Of a DNA stretch of 64,000 bases, positions 23,801 through 38,800 are shown piece by piece. The notes beneath the pieces were generated by a model. That model made no database searches. It worked only from the letters and a program-made list of their open reading frames with translations, and had not been told where the DNA came from. A program made the position numbers and the translations under genes. The stretch comes from Panorpa germanica (lineage: Eukaryota; Arthropoda; Insecta; Mecoptera; Panorpidae), in NCBI GenBank assembly GCA_963678705.1, contig OY783209.1, positions 14,880,001 to 14,944,000 on the forward strand, written 5' to 3'. Position 1 is the stretch's first letter; the number at the start of each line of letters is the position of its first letter.

Positions 23801-26800
23801 TCCAATGCTTTTAATATTGCTAATTCTTCACCAGTATAAGAGCAAACTTTGTGGTCATGCAACCTAAAGCGATTCTTAAACTTCTGTATTAAATTCTATC
23901 CAATTTTAATAAGCTTGATTTGGAAGCTGTACTAATTAATATACTTCAATAGTCTAAATGTGAATTTATAATAGCTTGATAAATTTGCAGTAAGGAGATA
24001 AGATTTACATCTACATCTTCACTCATTTACATCTAGCTAGACTTCTTAAAACATTTATTCCTCTATTGCATTTAAGCATAATTTTATCAATTATATCAGA
24101 GCAGAAAGGAAAAAAGGGACAGCCCAGAAGCGCCAAGAAACGTAAGGCAAAAAACATTAGGCAGGAACAGGTTCGATAAACTTATGAACGTCGAAGAAAC
24201 GGTAGAAGAAAAAATCGTGGAGCATAAACCTCCTTTCACCAGTCACTAGATACAAATGCAAAAGACTTGTATTAGTGCAATCTTATTGGGGATCACAAGT
24301 CAAACTACAACTTCAGGATGTCAAGACCTACCAAAGAGTTGTACTACTCCTGAAGAAAAAGAACACGGAACTTAATACCTACCAACAAAAGCCTAACCAT
24401 AAACCCTACAAAGTAGTAGTAAGAAACCTGCATCATTCCACATATATCGATTATAAAAAGAATAATATAGAAATGCATGCATGGACACTAGATTATTCGG
24501 ATCAGCAACATCAAACAAAGAACAACGAAAATTCAACTTACATTATTCTTTGTTGAAATCGAAGAAAGGGCAAATATTAAAGAAATCTACGAGCTGCAAG
24601 TATTATTAAACTGTCGAATTAAAATAGAACCTTCAAAATATAAAAGAAAATCGCCGCAGTGTTCTAAATGCCAGAGTTATGGTCACACAAAAACCTACTG
24701 CCACAGAAATCCGAGATGTGTTAAACCTTGCTGATCACCATACAAAGGATTGATAACGGTCAAATACATTCAGGTATTTTATTTGCACAGATGGTTAGGA
24801 ACACAACAGAGCCAATTCAAGAACCAATTTAACAATTACAAATTCAGCAAAACCATAGTAAACAGGTTTCCCAGTCCAATGAAATTACTGAACTGAAATT
24901 AATTATGAAAAGCCTTGTAGACCAGATGAGCACAATGGTCAACCTACTCACTGCTTTAGTTTCACGTATGCGACACTCTTCGGCTCCTTTAGAATTGCTC
25001 TGTAGAACGCCAATGGTATTATGTAGCACAGCCAAGAAGTTAACTTCTTCCTCGTTAATCAAAATGCAGCGATTTATACTAATGAGTACCACGTGATGTA
25101 AAAATATTATTTATTTAGATCATCTAATATTTGAGTCTTTATATACGCATTTTATATTAAACATTGATTTTATAAAAGACGATCACTTGAAGACATACTA
25201 TTATTATTATTTATTGAATTTACAAGTGAATGTAGTCACACAAAAATATTGATATTATGGTAGTTTCTGAAACCTATTTCACCTCAAAAAGTTGCATGAA
25301 AGTTCCAAAATACATAACTTATGACACTAAACGCCCGGACAATAAAGCGTAAAAAGAGACTGCCATTATTATTAAGACATCTATTAAACACCACGAATCA
25401 TGAAGAGTATCTCCAAGCAACAAACATCGTAGTTGAAGTTGCTTGTTGAAGTTGCAGTTTACTGCCCACCGAAACACATCATAAAGATGGATCAGTTCAA
25501 CACCTTTTTCATCAACTTAGGGCCACGGTTTATAGCTGGAAGGGACTATAATATTATGACTTACAAATCCGAAATGAAATATACAAATGCGTCAATACAT
25601 ATAGCCTTTCAACCTCTAGTGATGAACCGAATATTAGTCGATAGGACTAAAACTCCTATCCTCCTCCCAAGTGATGAAACAAGAACGTCTACTCACAGTA
25701 AGCAATAAGCATACAGACTGAAATTAATCCCGGAACTTAATAAATTAGAGGTTGAGCTGTAATATTTCGCTTAAATCTGAAGTAGAGTATATCTCAGTCA
25801 AATTACTGAATAAAGCATTACTAGAAGCAGATGAAGAAGCCACTTCACCAAAAAATGATTTCAGCAAAGTATAATGTGGAAGCTAATAGGTTGAATATAA
25901 AACACTTATATAAAAATAACATCCTACTGCATTTATTAACTATATACTAGAAAGACATTAGTTTAATGGGCTTGTGTCCTATGTCTTAATTTCTATAAAA
26001 GTGTACTATATATTGATAAAGTGGGTTACTAGAACCTCAAATGTTCAATTATTTTTTAATAACTCCTTATATGTTAGGAGATATTAACAATTAAAAAAGT
26101 CATTTTGTCTCTTTAATTATTAAAGGGATTCAACGTTGTACAAACTCCAAGTGCATGTGACATCACAATCCTTGTGTAAGGTTACCAACCTTACAGATCA
26201 TAAATCTCTGCTATATGTATTTATATATCAAAATATCAAATATTATTTACAGTTATTTCAAGGAACAATAAAATTTCAATATTATGTCTGCCTTAACAGG
26301 GTTAAATAAAGTAAAAACTTATTATTCTTTGACTTGACTTGATTATTTGAGTACCAACAGCTACAAAACATTACCACAACACTGACCTACTCAACAAATA
26401 ACTGACGTTAAAATGCATTGCATGTCATACAAATATGGGCGACCATTTCTAGCGCTAAAACAACAATTCAAATTTTTAATTGCTATATCTCCGTCAATAT
26501 TTAGATATTTAATAAAATAGACACGCCAATACATATTTATTAACATCAATTTCAATCAACAATTGAAAAATCGACCACTAAAAAATGAGGACACAAGCCC
26601 ATTGTTTCTAACTAGGGCATACTATTATACAGTTACATTGATCTAGTATGCCGCATTATAATATATTCTAACATAATGTTATCTTATATTTGCTAAAGAA
26701 AAGATTGCGGAAAAGAGAAATCCATATGGACACGTGGCATAGAGCTATGGGATAGTGCAAGCACTACCAACAAAAAAATCTTTCAACTTTTCTAAAATTA

Positions 26801-29800
26801 ACTGCTCAAACAAGTCATAACCTAGAAATATCTACGAAGATTACGATATCATCCAAATGAATCAGCTGAACCACTTATCCACAACAGCATAGAAGTTATT
26901 TGCTTAGTTGCATAATTCTCGTATTAATACAATAGGTTAAGCTAAAGAGTACGTCATCGGTGAATGTCAAGCTCACATGTCATTTTTATGTATCCAAAAA
27001 ATTTGATGAATGTCTCTCGGGACATATTGTAAATTATGAATTAAATTAACAAAAACACTGTTTTGAATCACTACTTAATTTCAGTAAAGGAAACCTAATA
27101 GCTGTGCTGCTTATAATCTTTTAGATATAAAAATATGGGCCCAGAACATTACCAGCACATTAAGTCAGCAAATTAGTCATTAAAGTTTATTTATAATCTA
27201 TGAATTACCAATAGGCAGAGTAAAGTAACTTAAGACACATTTCGAAAATTTTTGACTAGTCTATAATTACATTATGTGTTTAGGATTTTATAAAGCTAGT
27301 GGTAGTAAATTAGTGACATGTAACAGACATTAAAGACATGTAGTCTTCAAAATTCAACAAAACTGTGTCTTCCTCACTTAGTATAGTTTTTTGCCTATTT
27401 GTAAAATAAATATTGACTTTACTATTTATGTTAAAGTTAAGGTTACTTAGTACTATAATATTTCAAATCTATTTCCTTTTATCAGATCCCCCTGACGGAA
27501 TGGAAATTTTAATTATTATGGAATTAGCTGTGCGACTTAATTTTACTTGGATAATGAAACGACCTCATCAATATGTACATGATCTTTTGCTGCCTAACAA
27601 TACGTATACCGGAGGGATTACAATTGAGTTGAGTAAGTAACATTTTTTGCAATGTGATTGAATCTATTTAATAATATGTATAAAGGTGGCCCTTACTTAC
27701 TCCTGGTAACTTTTTTTGCGATTTCTTTTGTCCTGTTTAATGCCAGTGCATGAAAAGAAAATATGTGTGAAGTTTCAGGTCAATTGGATAACGTGCTCCA
27801 AGAGCTTTGAAAATTCAAAAATCACAGAATTTTTTTTATTTATTTATCTTACGAAATATTGATTTTATACAAAAAGGTATTACGCAAAAGTTAAAGATTT
27901 ATTAAAAACAGATATATTATTATCCATCACTCTTTCTCACACGACTTACGATTTTCTAGAAATAAGAGAAATAAAGGCGAAATTTAGACTTGAGCATGAA
28001 CAAAGGTACTAGTGAGCAGAGGAAGAGAAACGATGAGGATGTGTAGCATATAATCTGAAACATTAGAGCATATTAAAAGTAGGTATAAGTTTTATGTTTT
28101 TTAGAGAATAAATATTAAATAGTATTTTGAATAAACAAGACCGTTTTGTAAGAGATTCCGATCTTTATTGAATTGTTTTTAGTAACGTTCTTTTGTTATT
28201 ACACAATTAGATCAAGTAAAAACATTACTTCTAGTTTATTAAATCTAGTCTTATAGATACTAAATCTCAATACTTTCCCTTTTTTCTTGACTCTATATAC
28301 AGAATTGAACAATTTATAAACTTAAATTAGTTGAATATAAAATATATTATACAATATATTTTCTAGATTCTCAAAAGTCCTAACTTATTATTCAAATTCA
28401 CTAGTCTTGGTTTTGGAAGTGGCTTGGTCATGATGTCAGCTATTTGATCTTCAGTAGTGATATACATTACTTGTAAAGCACCTTCCAACACTTTTTCTCT
28501 TATAAAGAAATATTTAATTCTTATGTGTTTCGTACGATGGTGGTTCTCAGGATTATGGCAAAGTTTAATCGTTGCCTGGTTGTCTATCTGAAGAGTAGGT
28601 ATTTGCTTTGGACAACCCATTTCTTCATACAATCTTGATAGCCATATAATTTCTTTGACTGCTTCATTTGCCGCCACTAGTTCTGCCTCAGTTGTTGACG
28701 TAGCAATCAATTCTTGTCTTTTACTGAACGGCTTCTCCTGCATAAGTCACTACAACTCCTGAAGTAGAGCGACCAGTCTTGTTGCATCCTCCAAAGTCTG
28801 CATCACTGTAACAGTCTAACTTGCAACTGCCATCTGCTCTAAATCGTATTCCCAGACTACAAGTACCTGCTATATAGCGAAATACCCTTTTTAATTTCGC
28901 CACATCTTGCACACTTGGACAGTCTAAGGTTCTTGACAAAACACTAACACTGTAGGCTAAATCTGGTCTAGTGCCTATCATTAGGTACATTAATGCTCCT
29001 ACAGCTTCTCTGTATAAAAAATCATGACTTTTGTCACTTTCTTGACTTTCATGTTCTCCTATCTTCACCATGGGCGTAGATACTGGTTTGCACTTGCTGA
29101 ACTTGAAACGTTCTAATAATTTCCTTGCGTACGATTGCTGACAAATTTTAATTGAACCATCTTCATAACGTTGAATTTCAAATCCTAAATAATAAGATGC
29201 TGGTTTAACGGTGATTTTAAACTCTTTCATTAAATCTTCTATAAATAAATCAGCGTCCTTTTTATTACTTGCCATAACTAGGCCATCATCAACAAACAAT
29301 GCAACCATTATCTTTTTATTTTTACGTTCTCTAATATAAAGACAAGGATCAGCATCACTGGGTCTAAACCCCGCTTCTTTTAGAAAAGTTCTAAATCTTT
29401 TATTCCAACATCTAGGAGCTTGCTTTAGCCTATATATAAACTCCTTAGTAATTTACAGACATTTTTAGTTCCATCAGTATATCCCTCTGGCTGTTCCATG
29501 TATATATCCCTATCTAAATGTCCGTATAAAAATGCTGTTGAAACATCGAACTGAATTAAATGCATCTGTTCTGTAGCTGCAATACTTAGCATAGCTCTAA
29601 TCGTGCTTAGTTTTGCTACTGGACTGAATGTTACATTAAAATCCACACCATATCTCTGACTGTAACCTTTTATAACAACTCTGGCCTTGTACTTATCTAT
29701 TGAACCATCAGGATTTGATTTGACTCTAAAAACCCATTTAGACGGTATCACTCTAGATCCTTTTGGCAAACTTGTTAGTTCCCATGTATGGTTTTCTTTT

Positions 29801-32800
29801 AAGGATTTTATTTCATTGCCCATCGCTTCTTTACAATGATTTTTATTGTTTCCACTGAGAGCTTCTTCAAAAGTTTCAGGTGTGTTGATTTGAAAAACTG
29901 TTTCTTCACCAAACATTACGTAGTCTTTTAGATATGTCGGTTTGGACAACTTTGAACGGTCTCTTAAATTTCTGGAAAACTCTGAGAGTGGATCTTCTCT
30001 TTCTTCGTCTGTTAAATCATTCTGTTCATTCTCAGACGATTCTTCAGATTCTGATTCACTGTCTTGTCCTCTATTCTTATTAGACACCTCTTGGTTGGTT
30101 TGTTTTTCCTCAATTTGAACTTCTATGTCCTTAAATGGCAACTTTACGTACTCACACTTACTTAACTTTTCTTGAAATAAAACATCTTTACTCAGTATAA
30201 CTTTATTTTCTTCTTTTACTTAGATGTGATAACGCTCATCTCCGTCATAGCCTATCTATCAGGTAACCTTTTATGGCTTTCTTATCCATTTTCTTCCGTC
30301 TCTGATCTGGAATGTGAGTGTAGCACACTGAACCAATTACTCTTAAATGTATTATTCTTGGTTTCTTACCTATCCATAATTTATAGGGACTGACACCTTC
30401 TACAGACGATTTCCCAGTTCTTTTTAGGATGTACAGTGACGTTGATACAAGCTCTGCCCACATAGCTTTTGGAAAAATTAAATTCTCATTAGAATATTTA
30501 AATGTTCTTGCCATTTCAATGATTGTTCTAAATAATTGTTTAATGATTGTTGAATAAATTGTTTCAATGATTGTTCTAAAATCTCTCTCACAAATCGCAT
30601 TTTGCTGAGGCGTGTATGGAGCTGTCAACCTTTGTGTGACCCCTGCTGCACTAAGAATCTCTCTGATTTCTTTGTTGTCCATTTCACCACCATTGTCACT
30701 AATCAATTCTCTGATCGAATGGCCCAACATCTTTGTATGCGAAAGTATTTTTTTTAGCATTTCTTTTACCTCTGATTTTTCAGACATCAGGTAACCATAT
30801 CGAAACTTAGTATAGTTGTCCTTAAAAACAACTAAGTACTTTTTCTTATTAAATGACTGATCAAAAGGTCCACATACGTCGGCCAAAAATAATTCTCCTG
30901 GTTTTGTTGATTTTTCCCTATGAGCAAATGGTAGCCTATGTGCTTTGCCATAGATGCAAGGCTAACATAATCTTTTGGAACTTTCAGATGCAACTCTTTT
31001 TGCATTTTAGCTAGTACGTGCCTTTTATCTTGATGGCCCAACCCCTCGTGGTACAATTGCAATTTATTATCAACAAAATTTACCTCAGGGTTTCTTATTG
31101 GTAGTACTGGTGTAATTTTTGCCTCGAATAAAGTACCTCCTAGTTCTCTTGTTCCATTTAGCATCAACTTTCCCTGATTTGAGAGCCTGCACTTGGTCGC
31201 TGTTGACTTAAATACACTCTCTGGATTCTTGCCTTGTGCTGCTAAAACAGAGAACAAATTTCTGCTCAAATTTGGTACATACCAGACATCCTTCAACAAA
31301 AATTCTTTTCCAGTTTCCAAGATTCTTGTTTTTACAGTTCCTGATCCTATGGCGGGAAGGACTTCTTTTCCTGCAGATCTTATACCAGATGGAGCTTTGA
31401 ATTCTTTAAAATCTATGTAATACAAATCACTATTTGTTACATGTCTTGTCGCTCCATTGTCTATCCACCATCTTGAAGAGTGAGTAGACGACTCTGCTGG
31501 CATAGCCTCTTCTTCAAAAAACATAGTCCTGTAACAGCTGTTGAAGCCTGTTGGTTTTTCTTTGGTCTTCCATCAGAAATCCACTTTTGGCAATCTTTAA
31601 CCCAATGCCCAACCCGTTTGCAGTAATTACATGTAAACTTATTTTGTTTCGTCCTAACTTTGCTCTTCTTATACTTTGTGTTACCTACAACTAATGCCTC
31701 TTCTCTCTCTGGAGAAACTAAACTTGTACTTTTTTGTGTCATAAAGTTCCTTTCAAAGGAACAAAGTTGAATCGTCAAATCATCAAATGTCTTATTCGTA
31801 TCATCTTTTAACAGCATATAACTTGATTTAAAAGTAATAAATGTACTTGGCAAAATATGCAGCGTCTTACATAGTAATAATAAGTCTGGTAAAGTATTCT
31901 CATTTTTCGCTTTAAGACTATTATTTAATTCACTCGATAGTGATTTAAGCTTAGCTATATGTGTTGCTACGTCGTCACTATCAATCCAGTTAAATGAAAA
32001 GAAATCCGTACAGACCTTAAATAACTGGTCTTTTGACGATGCCTCAAACTGCTGTCTTAACATATTCCAAGCATCAAATGCTGTCTGCTGATTTATTATT
32101 TTTTGGTACACTGCATCCGTAACAGAGCTTGCGATCATTGATTTAGCGTAGCTATTTGATTTTCTAAATAAATCACATTTGGACTTGTGCTCTTGCTTTT
32201 CAGATTCTGTAGCTCCTTCTTTGAGCTCTTTTGGTTTTATAAGCTTACCATCTATTACATCTAGAGCACCTTCATGATAATCCAAAAGATCTCTTATCTT
32301 GCGCTTCCAAATTGGCCAATCTAACTCACCTGTTAATGGTTTTATATGTTTATAAAACTCCATTTTCTTTTTAACTATTGTATTCAGACTGATAATACAA
32401 TTTAAAAATATGAATTTCCGTTTGTTTATCAAAATAATTTTTAAGAAACACTAATATCACTAACTTTGATATTTGTTAATTCTCAACCTTTACTTAATAC
32501 AAATACGTAACTGGGTCCATAACCTTTTATGTTTTTTAGAGAATAAATATTAAATAGTATTTTGAATAAACAAGACCGTTTTGTAAGAGATTCCGATCTT
32601 TATTGAATTGTTTTTAGTAACGTTCTTTTGTTATTACACAATTAGATAAAGTAAAAACATTACTTCTAGTTTATTAAATTTGGTCTTATAGATACTAAAT
32701 CTCAATAATAAGAAGCATTTCGACCTGCTTCTACCTGCATTTTCGACCTGCAAAGCAACCCTACAAAAAAAAAGTATAAATATAGAAACAATTTAATTGA

Positions 32801-35800
32801 ATTGGTTTTTTACCATTTGTTAACTTAGATATTGAAATGAGGAATAATTGTAAGTAGATTGTAAGGCCTAAATACATATACAATAAAATAAAATTCATAC
32901 ATATAAATAGACATACGACACGATGCTGTGAAATATCAGCGTTATCTATAAATTGAAACTGATTTATACATTACAAAGAAAATTAAAATTTTAACTCATA
33001 GTATTTGTCCCATATTCACATTATTCCCTCTACCCATCAATATATTTTTCTTCACCTGAATTTCTTTAATAGATATTTTTCCTTAGATATATTATCTAAT
33101 AGGTATTCGTTCATTATTCTTTCACGTTTACCTACAAACACAAACATAAACAATTTATCCTTACTCATAAACATAAATAATACAAAACATTCTATTTCCA
33201 GTAAAAGTACCTACAAACCAGCAAAGAACATTAAAATATTTTGAAGAAATTCGGGTTAAAACACAAACTGTTCTACTTATTTTCGTGAAAATTTTTATTT
33301 ACTTGAACAAAAGTCGCCTAAGATAAGTGAAAATAAATTGACAATAAATAAATAAGCTATATTGCAATTGTCATGCGAAAAATTGCAATATTGCCTATTA
33401 TTTTTTGTGCAACTATTGTAATTATTTAAAGTTCTCTAGTAATAGAAATCATGTTACTAGTGAAGTTTAAGGACTATAAGTTTAAAATTATTTAATTTGT
33501 GGATAAAAAATCGGTATGTGTGGTGAGTGAGCGAACGCTTACGATGAGTGATACCAATAACACATTTTATCCCTTTAGTAAGGCAAGTAAAATGCAGAGA
33601 ACTTCGCAGAAACAAAGTCAAGTTACAACATAGGAACAGATGGATCTAGAAAAGTAGTCATTACACCCAATGAGATCTATTACCTTCCAAGAAGCAGTCA
33701 AAATAGAAGATAATGAATTAAATACCGAAAAAGAGAAACAGTTATATACTGCTCTGAATAGGATTAGAACAAAAGTAAAGCAATGAGGCTGATTACAAAA
33801 CAAGTAGTTAAACTGAAACTGATAAATATGAGACAGATAAAGAAGAACTAAATAGGAAGACTGGCTGAATCGTTAAAAAGAGTAAATCCAAAAAACGCAA
33901 GCCAAATATATACATCCCTCTTGAAAAATATGTAAACAAAAACCGAGCATACGTTAGAAACAAAACTCAAAATAATCAGCAACGCAATAACAAGTCAATT
34001 TAGACAAGTGTTCGTCCGCCATCAATTAATGTAGCGAGTACAAAGGAGTACAAAAAACTCTACGAAATCTTAAAGAATACAATACATCAAGAATGGAAGG
34101 TAACGACACGGAAAATTAATTCGCCTGATCCCAATGCGTACAAAGCATTAACGACTAAACAGAATCATGCAGATTCAATCCAAAACAAATACGCGAAAAT
34201 AGATTAGCGACATGGTAAATCCGAAGATAATCCTGCGGATGTTATCTCAAGAGGACAATTACCTTCAGAGTTCATAAAATGCGACAAATGGAAATATGGA
34301 CCTCGCTAGCTTAGTCTTTCTGAAGAATCCGGGCCAATCTTAGAGATAACAGCAGCCAAAGAGATTCCTAAAATGCGCAAACCGTCTTGATTCGTGGCTT
34401 CAAGTCCTATTGAATTCCTGACACGATTTTCAAATATGGCTAGATTGCAAAGAAAAGATTGCTTACGGATTCCGATTTAAGTGTGATAATTATCATAAGA
34501 GACTTCTAAAGGTCATTGAATTGGCTGAAGATACTTTGCTTGTTATAAAACTGGTCCAAATGTCTGCCTTTTCTGAAGAACTTCATCGACTATAAAATAA
34601 TAAAAAAAAGATCACCGCGAAGTCCCGATAAACAGACTTTCTAATTAGGAATATGTCACTCGTATGAAACGTGACTTTTGGGATCGATGGCATAAAGAAT
34701 ACATTAGTGTTTTAAATGTACTTCATAAATTGATAATAAATGAAGTGTTATCAGTTCAAGAATAATTAATACAAGTTATTTCTGTAACCCCAATCAAGCG
34801 CGTCCCCAGGTGGCGGATAGGGAAATGCTCTAACCGTCTTGACGGCAGGCTGGAGGGAAATAAAATACCTCCCGCGGACCAACAGGATTACAAGAACAAT
34901 GGACATGAACACGGATAAAGATTTAAACACTACGGGACAAGGGGTCGGATCCCTAGAACCGGCACTTGAGGGGGTGGTTAAGCAGGCTCCCCTGGGGTCG
35001 TCATCAAGCAACTGCGGTACGCATACGGTGATAAACCAGGCCGAGGCGTATGAAACAGCTACTGGGAATAGCGGAATGCAAGCGTTTCAGAGAAGCGCGA
35101 AATTACTTAGATCTCCAATAAGGAGACATTCGACGACGGACCTTCCCTACGAGACAGGAACAGCCGTTGAGGAAAAAAGAGAGACTGAGGAGAATACAAA
35201 AAAGAGGAGGAGAATAGAAGATATAGCACAGGACTGGAAAAAAGAAGGAAGCAAGGACGAAGCAAGAGCACTTGGAAATCTAATAAACATGATACAAAAG
35301 GAAGCCAGCAAACTCAAACAGATAGTTAAAGATAAATTTAATACAAAACGGGAAATAAAAGAGATATCAGCTAGACTGAACCAGTACGTAGGCAGACTGA
35401 AATCAGACAATATTCAGAACAAAATTAGCAGCCTGATGGTGAAAGTATCCACTGCTGAGACACAAACTCAGGCCGACATTGAAACAAGTGGGACAAAAAA
35501 GGTGGACTCCATCTGTGGCAACATTGCGGAGATGGCAGGACCAGGCAAAAAGAGCCAAAATAGGGAAGTGGAAACACAAACGGACTTCGCAACAGTATGC
35601 CAATGCGCGCCTAGCTTAGAGGAGAGAATATTGAAACTAGACCAGGTGAATACAAGGGAAGCAAAAGCGAACGAACTTCTAGCATTAACCCAAAGTGAAT
35701 GGATGGAAACAAATTTTAAAACCACTAAGATGGCAAGAGGTGGAATTCTTCAGATGTCCAAAGACAAGGATCTGATCCTGGTAATTGACTCTGAGGTAGA

Positions 35801-38800
35801 CGAGAATAACCCCCTTGTAAGGCGAGTAGGAGCAAGGGTGCCGCAGATAGAAGAAAGAGTTAAGAGAAAGTCGGTACAACCAGGCGAAGTTGTGTGCATG
35901 AGGAGTAGCAGACGAGAGCAATAATAGACGAGAGTGGAGACAAGGAAATGGATATAAGCTACACATATCTGGCGGGGTTGACAGGAGAAGTGATTGGGAA
36001 AGAAAGCATCAGTGATATGATCATGCTACTGGAAAAAATTAAAACCATCTCGGCAAGGGAAGGAAGAAAGGAACTTGTATTTGTCTGCTTAAATGATGGA
36101 CTGGAGTTCCATCTCAGAAAAATAGTAGAGATGATGCTCAGGGAAGAGGAGTATAATATTACAATATACACCAGAACCGAGGAGCAAAAAGTGCAGGAGG
36201 GAAACCGACAAGCATGGCAAAAGGTAGCAAGAAACGGACACAAAAACAGCAAGGAAACCCTTGTTGTTAAACCGCGGGAAGCCGGAAAAACATATGTGGA
36301 TATAGTCAAGGAGCTGAAGAAAAATATCGACATAGATATACTGGACGTGGAAATAAAAAGCATTGCGAAAACAAAGGAGGGATACGTAAAACTAAGTCTA
36401 GTAGGTGGACAAAGAGGAAACGGAGTGTCATTAATGGAAGCTGTGCACGAAAAAATGAAAAATTCAGTGGAAGCTGAACTAGTACATAAACAACGAAGTA
36501 TTGTAATCATCGACATAGATGAAGCCACTAACGAGGAGGAAGTAGTGGACTCTATAGAAATGGAACTAAATGACTCAAAAATTGGGAAGAAAGACATTAC
36601 CATTACTATGTCACAAAAGGCTAACAGTAGGGGACTAAGATACGCAAACATAATGCTACCAGTCGAGGGTGCGCATAAGCTGGCAAGCAAAAAAAGAATT
36701 AGAATAGGATGGATGAGATGCAGGGTAATAGAAAGATTAGCCCCAGTTAGATGTTTTAAATGCCAGAACTTTGGACATTTCGCGAGCTCATGTAACAACA
36801 AGGAAGATACGAGCGATAAATGCCTGAGGTGCGGAGAGAAAGGACACAAGGCCAAAGAATGTGCAAACGAAGTGTATTGCTGGGCCTGCAAAATAAAAGG
36901 ACATAGTGCGAGAGATATGATTTGTCCTAAATATAGAAAGCTATTGGGAGAATTGCGGAGAACCAGGATTGATCCAAAAAAACCAAATGGTGATTAAAAT
37001 GATGCAAGTTAATGTAGACCGGGGAGTAGCAGCGTTCGATTTAGTACATAGTACCTGCTTCAATAAAAACATAGATGTTGCTATAGTAGCTGAACCCAAC
37101 AAGAAACAAGCTAGTAGAGGTTTCTGGTTTAAAGACCTAAACATCGACGCAGCAATTAGAATATTCAACAAAAAAGTTAATGTTCTTAAATGCGACACTG
37201 GGCAGAAAGACTTCGTATGGGTAGAACTAGAGGAATTCGTAATATACTCGTGCTATGCATCACCTAATATACCAGAGCAAGAATTTGTAAAGTACCTCCA
37301 ACGCCTGGGGGAAAACATTAGGAGGCAAAGCAAAGAGGTGATCATAGCAGGCGACCTAAATGCGAAGTCTCTAACATGGGGCTCTACCGTCGAAGACAAG
37401 AGAGGCCGAGCGTTGATGGAATGGATGGCCGAGCATGCAATGGTGATTCACAACAAAGGCAATGATCCAACCTTTGTGAGGAGGCAAAGCAGTTCTCACA
37501 TAGACGTCACAATAACCTCTGAAAAACTCGCTGACAAGATAATGGGGTGGAAGGTATCGGACGAAGAAAATCTCAGCTTCCATAGGAACTTATACTATGA
37601 AGTAAAGCTGGGGAACACTGAGAGCAAACAAACGACGGGAATGAAGTGGAAAGTACAGAAGGAAAGATTATCCGTCTTCGCTGCGATTCTGGAAGAGGAA
37701 TTTGGAAGAGCTCCAATAATAAATGCAAACACCTGCATAGAAATGATTAGGAGAGCGGCAGATCAGACGTTTACAAAAAATGGTCCGGGAGGTAAACGGA
37801 GCCCAGTCTACTGGTGGAACAACAAAGTTGCGCTTCTCAGAAAGGATTGTCTCACAGCGAGAAGGAAGTTAACCAGAGGAAACAAAAGTAGGGTCTGCAC
37901 AGAGGAAGAAAAGGAAAGCCTAAGGAACACCTACAGGGAAACGAGGAAGGCGCTTAAAAATGAAATCATCGCAGCAAAGCAGGAGTCATGGAAACAAATC
38001 TGTGAAGAAGTGACCGAGACATCTGGGGCATGGGATACAAAATAGTGTGCAAAAAATTCAGTACAATGCCACAGATTAAGATTGGGAAAGAAAAGCTAAA
38101 AGCAGTCGTTAGCGAACTATTTCCAACACGCAGGGAGAGACATTGGGCAGAGGAAAGTCCCAAAATAAGTGCTATTCCGTATTTTTCGGAAGAGGAGCTC
38201 GGTACAGCAGTAGAACGTATGAAAAGTGGAAAGTCTCCAGGACCGGACCAAATCCCACCAGAGCTAATCAAAGCGGCGATTACCAAAGTTCCGAATATGT
38301 TCCTTAAGGTGGTAAATGATCAACTGGAAGAGGGGGTTTTCCCCAAAGTATGGAAAACTGCAAAGCTAGTACTCATACAAAAACCCAAAAAACCAGGAGA
38401 CGTGGAAGAGAAGTACAGACCGATATGCCTCTTAGACTCGATGGGGAAACTATTTGAACAGCTAATAGCGAAAAGACTGAATGAGGAAGTCGACGACAAA
38501 CTGTCGGGAAACCAATTCGGTTTCAGAAAAAGGAAGTCCACCATTGACGCAATGAAGAAAATAAAGGAGGTGGTACAAAACATTAAAAAAAGGGCCCATC
38601 GAAATAGGAAATACGCTGTGCTGGTCACACTTGACATCAAAAACGCTTTTAACACTGCGCCATGGGAAGGCATCATGGAAGCGTTAGAGCAACTCAATGT
38701 CAGTAAGTACCTTACAAAAATAATAGGCAGCTATTTAAAGGACCGATCTATAATAGTAGATGGAGAACAGATGAGGGTTACATGTGGAGTACCACAGGGC

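Larger units (their letters stand above)
28090..32707 (-). mobile_element. copia-type LTR retrotransposon 2, young, minus strand
   Basis: LTRs of 183 bp at each end differ at about three positions by eye (about 98% identity). A perfect ATAAG duplication flanks the element (28085-28089 and 32708-32712). PBS and polypurine tract are present. Gag-pol covers the whole copia order and keeps the catalytic RT box, but is cut into pieces by about five small frame breaks. It is related to copia 1 at protein level but has different LTRs. Inserted in IR intron 2, antisense to the gene. Confidence 0.93.

Noticed and set aside
33005-33244. 79-codon open frame in intron 2
   Set aside because: Low-complexity Ile/Asn/Ser translation of A+T-rich DNA with no start context or motif.
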